Shown here piece by piece: positions 56,851-64,000 of a DNA stretch of 64,000 nt. Within the stretch, counting starts at the first letter, position 1; each line of letters begins with the position of its first letter. The DNA comes from Reticulitermes speratus (taxonomy: Eukaryota > Arthropoda > Insecta > Blattodea > Rhinotermitidae). The translations under genes were made by a program, and so were the position numbers. The DNA lies in contig JAJKFL010000003.1 of assembly GCA_021186555.1 (NCBI GenBank), positions 25,749,908-25,813,907 on the forward strand. Direction: 5' to 3'. The notes under the pieces are model-generated. The model was not told the origin of the DNA and did no database searches. It saw only the letters and a list, made by a program, of their open reading frames with translations.

Positions 56851-57824
56851 ATCTGCTACCGACGATATATCGTCCTAGCGACTGACAGCGTCTTCAAAAA
56901 ACGGAGTTAAAAAGATTCTAATTGTATGTGACAAACATTTCATGAATATCGTATAAAGTATTGAAAGTAAAAATATAGGCCTTTATCAAGTACTGAAACA
57001 TGTTTTCAACGAGAGTTATATTAAATTCCAGCCAATTTTATGTTTCATGAAGCTCTTGTGGAGATTGGGCAGCTTAGGAAAACAAAGTAGAGAGGTGCGA
57101 ACTGAAAACTATGAACTTTTTACTCTGTTTCTTGGCTATCTTTATGCGGTGCGCCAGTCAAGTCTTGGCTCCTTTTCTGGATCCCTGGGTGGGAACCCGC
57201 AATTCTCATGGGATAGTACTTTTCTCCCGTTTTTTAAAAAAGTGATAATTACCCCACGCCCACCAACTCACCCTCTGCTCAGTTCTTCAATCACCAGTCT
57301 TGACACAAGACGGACAGAAGCATTTTCCAGCGCTGATGTATCTTCCTTGGTTTTTCAATATGTTTGTTAGTCCGTCTTAATACTGTGTGGATGTCCAGCG
57401 GAAAGTTTCCGAATTGAAATGCCTAGCCTCTGTGAGATCGATCTTGCGGAGCCAGCAGGTTGAAATGAGCAGAGCTGCAGTCCTCGTTTACTCGATCAAA
57501 GATTGATAATTTAATAGGTAAAGCAAGTATTAATGAGGTGGGGTGGGAGAAGTATCCTATACCGGTGTAAATAAAACTGAATCAAGTTGTCAGTGTTTTC
57601 CGGATATTAACGTCCTCTTTCAACTTCTTCTCAATTCGCAAGTAACCTAACTGATTGCGTGTAGCTAAGTCCTTCTTGAGAGGCTAATAGTGGGTCAGAC
57701 AATTATGAAATTCCTCGTATTTTATGGAACCTGAGGCTTCATTGCCATGTTCACAACATCCGGCCACTGCTCTTTATCCTAAGCCAGATGAATCCAGTTT
57801 ACGTCATCCATCCTATTTCTTTTA
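56851..57824. other. No recognisable feature
   Basis: A 107-codon frame at 57047-57370 is not recognised. Confidence 0.45.
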
Positions 57825-58065
57825 GATCCATTGCAACATTACATTCCCATCTACCCTCATATCTTACAAGATCACTCTTTACTTCAGATTCTCCCACCAA
57901 ACCCTGTACGCTCTTCTCTAAGGCGGGGGGCTCCTTCTCCTGCGGTAAGAATATCTGTGTATGAAGTTGGCCATTTGCCGCGTTTAAGCATTTGTGAAGC
58001 TATACAACCACTCCCCCGTATACCTTCATGGTTTGCACATGGACAACTTCGCCTTTATCTATACC
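57825..58065 (+). mobile_element. SINE (type B-like tail) fragment, plus
   Basis: Ends ACCTTCATGGTTTGCACATG, GACAACTTCGCCTTTATC, comparable to the tails at 10290 and 58190. A GC-richer body precedes it. The frame at 57831-58145 is a shadow. Confidence 0.45.
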
Positions 58066-58179
58066 TTATCTACGCGTTCCACTATAAAATAGCCCCGTTT
58101 TTGAATCACATTATTGCACATATTTCTCGTTTCTCTTATATTTAAATGTCCCTTTGGTTGCAAACATATTGAAGACACC

Positions 58180-58335
58180 ATTATAAAGTAAGTAAAGCTG
58201 TCCCTGTCCATACCATGAGGACATATAGGGAGAGAGTAGTATACCTGTACTGATTTTCAAACTTCGGGCTAGATGGAAGTGAGTGGTTATTATCACGCCC
58301 TTGCCGCTGAACTCCCGTGAAAGAAGCCAGTACCG
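58180..58335 (-). mobile_element. SINE (type B-like tail) fragment, minus
   Basis: The reverse complement ends TATGTCCTCATGGTATGGAC, AGGGACAGCTTTACTTAC. It faces the plus-strand copy tail to tail with about 115 bp between. Confidence 0.5.
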
Positions 58336-58652
58336 ATTTAGTAGGAAGTTGCATGGGCCGCAGTAAAAAATATGTATAGAAGAGTTTAAATTGTGCAGAT
58401 TATCTTCATGTAAATTGCTGTATCCTCCTATTACACTTTAATTCGTAAGTCTAACCTGATGATTATTATTACCTTATGAAAACTGATTCTGCTAGATACA
58501 CTTAAATTTTTATGTCTTCTACGTCTTGAATCTTTTCGTTTGTTGTGCAGGCTTTGTCAATAGGATGTGGGAGATGAATGGAAGTTTTCATATCCGGGCA
58601 GCCGTCAGTCTGGACACGGCTTTCGACGAACCTGTTCCAGCAGATCACGCTG
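58336..58652. other. No recognisable feature
   Basis: Nothing recognised. Confidence 0.5.
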
Positions 58653-58681
58653 GTGTGTGTGTGTGTGTGTGTGTGTGTGTG
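58653..58681. repeat. (GT)n microsatellite
   Basis: Fourteen GT units, followed by a G-rich run. Confidence 0.95.
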
Positions 58682-58724
58682 ACGGGGGGAGGGGGTGCTG
58701 TAGTAAGAAACATATTGAGTAAAA

Positions 58725-59230
58725 GTGGCTGGTCCATATCTGCATATGAGCTGCAAGCATTTTTAAGTGCGTTCGCAGAATTGCGAAAAGCAACTATTAA
58801 CTTCATCGTGTCTGTCCTTCTGTCCGTCTGCATGGAACAACTCGGCTCCCACTGGCTGGACTTTCATTAAATTTGATATTTGAATATATTTCGAAAACCT
58901 GTCGAAAAAAGTAAAGTTTAATTAAAATCTAACAAAAATAACTAACACTTTACATGGAGATCTATGTACATTTATGATAATACTTTGCTGAATTCTTCTT
59001 AGAATGAGAAATGTTGTAGAGAAAATCATAACACATATTTTATGTTGAATAACTTTTTCAGAAAATCGTGCCATTTGTGAGGTAATGTGGAAAAATGCTG
59101 TAGAATCGGAAAGGCCACAGATGACAACATAACATAGCGCATGCGCTTTGCATGCTGGAGAACTAAGGCTGCAGACACACGCTCGGAATATGTAACACCT
59201 ATTGCATTTCAACGACGACAATGGGTACAC
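58725..59230 (-). repeat. KFHEN repeat, long copy, minus
   Basis: The reverse complement follows 46110-46640: CATGCAAAGCGCATGCG, AATGGCACGATTTTCTGAAA, CATTTCTCATTCTAAGAAGA, GTGGGAGCCGAGTTGTTCC, GCAGACGGACAGAAGGACAG. It is long and open enough to give a 102-codon minus frame (58922-59230) with PACKAHALCYVVICGLSDST and QMARFSEKVIQHKICVMIFS. Confidence 0.65.
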
Positions 59231-60554
59231 AAACGCGCCTCGGCGTTACGTTTATACATATATTGCCTGTCTTTTAATAGAACTGACTACATGAAGCAGA
59301 CCCTTTCTTTAGGCCCTCATATCCGCTCAACTACTCAAGAATTTCCTTGCCTTTTATAAAACCCGCAAGTTCATTAGCCTTTGCACAGGAGTCCGCCTGT
59401 GGTTTTTGTCCTAAACTGGATGAATCTAGTCCGAAATGCCACACCTTATTTGTTTGAAATTCTTTGCAGTATTACACTGCCATCTTACAGTGGTCTCTTC
59501 CTGTCAGATATGTGTCCCGATTACAAATATTTATGTTCCTTTATTAATGGCTTATACCTGTTCCGGCAGGCCATTTGCGTTACCAGTATCTCCATGCCAC
59601 TATTAAGCTGAACGCTCATTTATTTTACAAAAGGATGTAAGTTTACTTTTAATTTTAAACTTTCTTCTTCTTATCCTTCTTCAAGAAATGAGAGTAGCTA
59701 GCTACCACAATAGCGTGATCCTGATATCGGGGTGAAATATATAAGGTAATTGGTGTGATAATTTGTGGTGGGTGTATGTATGTGCCGAAAGGGGAGGGGA
59801 TATTTGGAAGTCCATGACGTCACTGTGAAGTAGAGTTGCTTTTTTAAACGAGAGGCGTGTATTAAACTCACAACATCATTCAATCCAACCCCCATCCTTA
59901 TCCCCTTTAAGTGTTTTCATCTTATTTATCCGTTTTCTGTAATCTGTTCTTTGCACCCACAATACATCTGAGGTCATCACGGAGGCCAAGTGGGAGGAAT
60001 AAAGGCAGATGGGGGTGGCGTATAAATTAAATGAAAGTTGAAGTAGTTTTTTATTGGTGGGGGACAGTCTCCATTCTGTGGAATTTAATGAGGCATTCGA
60101 AAAAATATGGAGAATAGGAAATGGTAAAAGAGTAGGAGATAAAGAAAGCTTCACATCACTTGAAATAATAAAAGGAACAGGGAAGAAAACATAAATAAAA
60201 TAGGCATTTCATTCTGCTTTGTATTGTTCCAGCCAGATTCCGTGCATATCGGATACAGCCCTTGAAGTGATCTGTAAACTTACAACAGGCAACTTCTTGA
60301 CACACACAGCCATTTTAAGTTCAGAATTTTTGTTAGTATTACATGCAAAGTCACTCAAGAGCCTAGTTACTAGTGCCGTTGGAATATAGTAATTTCTTAT
60401 TTGTAAACCATGAAGCAAAAGCCTGAAGGAGAAAAGCCTTTTGTAAGACTTAAGGGTATAGGAAGAATAATATTTAAACGGATCTTAAATTTGATGGAAG
60501 CGTGAACACTTTGTTCAAAAGAGGGTGCACTGGCTGGCGGACTCTTGTATACTC
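59231..60554. other. No recognisable feature
   Basis: Nothing recognised; short frames only. Confidence 0.5.
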
Positions 60555-60655
60555 TTGGCTCAGAATAGTGTCCACTGGCGTGCTGTTGTGGACTCGGCTC
60601 AGAATAGTGTCCACTGGCGTGCTGTTGTGGACTCTTGGCTCGGAGCACGGTCCCC
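60555..60655. repeat. Tandem repeat, 39-41-bp unit
   Basis: TTGGCTCAGAATAGTGTCCA and CTGGCGTGCTGTTGTGGACTC begin at 60555-60557, recur at 60596, and begin again (diverged, GGCTCGGAGCACGG) at 60637. The minus frame 60397-60675 repeats PQQHASGHYSEP with the array. Confidence 0.85.
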
Positions 60656-61334
60656 TCGCAGGCTCTTGTGAACATGGTAAGGAACCTTATAATTCCACAA
60701 CTTAAAGGCTTCTTCTTGACCAGCTATTACCTTGTCAAGAATTACTTTTTTTGTGGAAGTAATAAAGTTACGTAGTTAGTTTCTTAGCATTCCGTCTGAT
60801 CCCATTCGTTTCATGGTCTGATATGTAGGCTAATTAAGCAGAGGCACAACTTAGCCTTACATCACAAGTCTGCAACATTGTTCACTTAGAAGCTGGTGAT
60901 CCTAAAGGGGCCCACGGCTGGCGCAGTAAAAGTTATCTTCACCCTTTGACTGGACTATTGTTTAAATTTTTTGTGGTAAGTGAGAAAGGGAGAAAGAATG
61001 AAGATAAAGAGAAAATAAATAAAAAATTGATACGGAGGATTTGAAGATTAAATGAAGAGAAGATGAGACGGAAGTGACAGAAAGAATGTAAAAAAAAAAC
61101 AAGTAATTACGAAAAAAACGAAAATAACGAAAGAGTTAAATCAATTATGTCACAGTTCACAGGCATATTGAAGTCCCCTCTCAATGGTCATTTTTTATTA
61201 CGTTTGCAAATGAAAGCTGCGCGAACCCCACACCAGAGTCCGTGCTAGTGCACATGTTAAGAATTCTACCAAGACAGCCAGTGTATGTATAACTTAATAT
61301 TTATTGCACATTTATACCTCCTCAGCTCTCCTAA
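60656..61334. other. No recognisable feature
   Basis: A-rich low-complexity DNA at 61000-61140; nothing recognised. Confidence 0.5.
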
Positions 61335-61560
61335 CAGCCTGATACCATTTCACTCGAACACACGACTATTATGGTGATTTAATGTCGCCGGCAAAAGTAA
61401 AAGTTATTTAATCAAGTTTGGAATGTCTCAACAGATTTTCATAAAATTCCCCAGTATTAAATTTCACGTAAATCCTTCCAGTGGGAGCTGCGCTAATGCA
61501 TGTCGACAGACGGATAGACGGACAGATGGACATACATACTGAAGGACGGACGGAAGAACT
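61335..61560 (+). repeat. KFHEN repeat, tandem copy 1
   Basis: ATTATGGTGATTTAATG, TCTCAACAGATTTTCATAAA, AAATTTCACGTAAATCCTTC, CAGTGGGAGCTGCGCTAATG and a GGAC-rich end. It pairs with the following copy at about 227-248 bp offset. Confidence 0.6.
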
Positions 61561-61800
61561 AACAACCTGATAACACTTCAGCGAAAAGAGCGCTTTTATG
61601 GCGATTTAATGCTGCCGGAAACAGTATAACGTAATTACGTCTTCATGCAAAGTGCCCGATTTGAACCAAATTTAGATTTTCTCGACAGATTTTCATCCCC
61701 AATATCAAATTTGACGGAAATCCGTCCAGTGGAATCCGCGGTAATGCATGAGGACAGACGGACTCGCGGACGGACATGATGAATGGTATTGCATGTAAAA
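61561..61800 (+). repeat. KFHEN repeat, tandem copy 2
   Basis: TTTATGGCGATTTAATG, TCTCGACAGATTTTCATCCC, AAATTTGACGGAAATCCGTC, CAGTGGAATCCGCGGTAATG, then GACGGACATGATGAATGGTA. The minus-strand frame at 61635-61853 is a shadow. Confidence 0.6.
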
Positions 61801-62589
61801 ACTATCTTACTAGTGCGCATTTTGTCGACTTTTTTTATATTATACATATTCAATTAATACACGGATGTAAAGTAATACAGATTTTCGCGACTATGCGAGC
61901 GCGCCTAAACTAATGTATTCAACTCTGCATGAGATGTATAGTCAGCCTACGGTCTGACGTAACAATGGGTTTAAAGCCTTCTGTTGAACTTCCTCAGGTC
62001 CGCTGCTGAGCACTACACTTGACTTTGTGGGACTGAGCAGGGGAAACGAGTTCTTATATCATACGGTAATAGCACCAGGATTTCAAAATCTGATTGGATT
62101 ACACAGCCTATAACCTACATTTTAATTTATACTCCAGACCCGCAATCCATATTCTCCCCTCTGATCCCCCCCACCCTTTTATTATTACTCTTTTTCAGAA
62201 TGGCAGAATGAAAAGGACAAATGGGTACAGAAAAGTGGGCAAGTCAGGAGGGTTAGGGATAAAACGAGAGACAGAATGGAAAGAGGAAAAGCATAGAAAA
62301 ATAATTTTCATTTCCCCTGTATTTTTGTGCGTTGTTCCACTCGGCCTTTCTATACTCGTATCTGTACTCTTGTTCGTATCGGTAGGGCGGAGTAGGTGGG
62401 GGAGTCGAGGGGCCTTAATTCCTTCTCATCAGCAACAATGCCACCATCTCGTGTTAGCATCTCCTTGCGCACCCCCGTTATAATGAAATTAACTTAACTG
62501 AGAATTTTATTTCGAAATACACTGACTGCATTTTTAAAAGGAAATAGAACTTAATATACTTCCATCACGACGTGTGTGCTACTTTACCT
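61801..62589. other. No recognisable feature
   Basis: A 129-codon frame at 62094-62483 shows no domain I know. Confidence 0.45.
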
Positions 62590-62885
62590 TTCAGCAGTTA
62601 CTGTATAAGCGCTTCAGCGAAGCAATTTTGAAAAGCGACTGATAGCTTCCTTATGCCTGTCCCATCTCCCATCAGTCGCCATAGAACAACTCTGGTCACA
62701 CTGGACGGATTTTCGTGAAATTTTAAAGAAGACTTTTCTGAAGTCTGTGAAACAGGTACAGTTCTGTTTAAAATCTGAAAAAGAACATTCCCTTTACTTG
62801 AAGACCTACGCAAAATTATGATACGCCTCTCTTGAATACCTCTTGAGATGAAAAGAGCATAATGATAGAATTGTAAGGACAACAA
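62590..62885 (-). repeat. KFHEN repeat, minus copy with open frame
   Basis: The reverse complement contains AAATTTCACGAAAATCCGTC and CAGTGTGACCAGAGTTGTTC. The 95-codon minus frame reads SLKFHENPSSVTRVVLWRL and LSVAFQNCFAEALIQ, aligned with KFHENPSS-type readings of the other copies. The start codon is a chance ATG. Confidence 0.55.
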
Positions 62886-63569
62886 AAATGCACATTTTTA
62901 CGTCAAATGTATTTTTAATAAGAACTTATCATTTGCAAGAAAATTACAAGAAATACGCCACAGCCAGAAAAGCAAAAACACTGTCAACGATCTAAATATA
63001 ATACGGCGCCACTAAACTGCAATTCGCTTTCCGGGTAATTAACGCATAAACACAAACATACAGTCTTAGACAAACACCAGTGTTAATGCTAACTGAAAAT
63101 TAATAATGCCGATAAATTACGCAACGAATTAATCCATGACTATTTAGTCACAAATGTTTTAAAAGAAACTAGCTATGTACACTGTCTTTCGGAGCACCAA
63201 ACTTCCTTTAAGATAGCTGGGTGTTCCAAAACAGTGTATATGTTTGGTTTTTGAATTTCTGTGATTGAATGGGATGTACACGCTACATCGACCTACGTAA
63301 TGTTACAAGATCGTTACTTTCTGCTGAGCCACACTGTAAGTTTCCGTTCTGTGGAAATTGGTAGAGTAAGATTATATAGACGTAAGAGAACTGCTTGGAA
63401 TGCTTGGAATATTAGTTCTTCGCAAAATAGCAGGTACGTAGAAGCAATTCTAATTCTAATAATTAGAATAATACCGACACAATGGAAAAGTCAGGATGCA
63501 GAGATCAGACGGCTGCTCTTACGTTATGAATTCTACGTATTTGTACATCCAGGCAGTAAAGAAAATATA
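62886..63569. other. No recognisable feature
   Basis: A 120-codon frame at 63261-63623 is not recognised and runs into the next SINE fragment. Confidence 0.45.
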
Positions 63570-63725
63570 CGATCTGTGCCACGTCTCCGGCAGTTAGTTG
63601 CCGGCTTTTCACTTCGGAAATAAGGCCAGTCAATGTGGGATTTGTGGTGGAAACGTGGTACTGGGTCAGGTTTTTCTCAGAGTACTTCGTTTTTCCCTGT
63701 CACTATCATCCCACCAATATTCCAT
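63570..63725 (+). mobile_element. SINE body fragment
   Basis: AATGTGGGATTTGTGGTGGA, CTGGGTCAGGTTTTTCTCAG and CGTTTTTCCCTGTCAC match the body of the SINE at 56680. The tRNA head is not recognisable. Confidence 0.5.
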
Positions 63726-64000
63726 ATTGAAACATTTCTCTATTCATCAACATGGCGCCCCTTGTTAATAGGTATTTATAGCTATTTATTCAATAATATA
63801 TATTAGGCTTATACTCTTGCCTAGCGGCTAAACAGCAGTAGTCATGTTGACTGTGTTATCATTTACACTTTGTGTTCTTTTAGCAACCACCAGCAAGATA
63901 CAACGGAAGGACCCAGGGCTATCAGAAGAATTTTATGTTACAAATAGATTCAAATATAAGTCACTGATATTCAGCAGTGAGGCAAGTTTGAATTCACGAT
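63726..64000. other. No recognisable feature
   Basis: Nothing recognised. Confidence 0.5.

Noticed and set aside
59141..59359. 72-codon plus frame that faintly recalls a transposase N-terminus
   Set aside because: Resemblance is only a few residues, and the region overlaps the minus-strand KFHEN repeat.

Overview
This window looks like a piece of a large, AT-rich, repeat-filled arthropod genome, most likely an insect. The tRNA-derived SINEs and the RTE-type LINE fragments resemble those of cockroaches, termites and stick insects; that resemblance is from memory and the species is not established. I found no host protein-coding gene, no structural rRNA and no functional tRNA gene. The open reading frames are short, and the recognisable ones are decayed transposon fragments, SINE shadows or microsatellite translations. 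Nothing looks bacterial: there are no operons, terminators or CRISPR arrays.

Layout. 0-1.4 kb: a 178-bp foldback element, an antisense RTE-type LINE 5' end and a 33-bp minisatellite. 1.4-23 kb: mostly featureless AT-rich DNA with scattered SINE pieces, simple repeats, a second foldback and the first hammerhead-like inverted repeat at 3.3-3.7 kb. 23-25 kb: a SINE with a 12-bp target-site duplication, then a 1.4-kb pogo-like element with terminal inverted repeats and only the C-terminal end of a transposase. 25.9-32.7 kb: four hammerhead-like loci, three of them inverted pairs, around a 540-bp TAG microsatellite that holds a SINE. 36.2-38.5 kb: a mosaic of an RTE-type LINE carrying an antisense mariner fragment and a nested 3' end of a second LINE. 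42.2-43.9 kb: a decayed mariner transposase beside two SINEs of one family. 45-53 kb: SINEs, a PIF/Harbinger-like fragment and two further repeat families. 55-64 kb: tandem repeats, SINE tails and more copies of a coding-like repeat.

Four things recur and are the main biological content. (1) At least eight loci carry a CTGANGA, stem, GAAAC core arranged like a hammerhead ribozyme, often as head-to-head inverted pairs; such motifs are known from Penelope-like elements and retrozymes. (2) An unclassified repeat of about 190 bp (called Rep190 here) starts with a palindromic AGTGGT/ACCAC head. (3) A second unclassified repeat (called KFHEN here) of up to about 500 bp keeps a protein-like reading in several copies. 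(4) tRNA-derived SINEs of at least three types are common, some with intact box B and target-site duplications. The long stretches between these hold nothing I can name and are listed as such.
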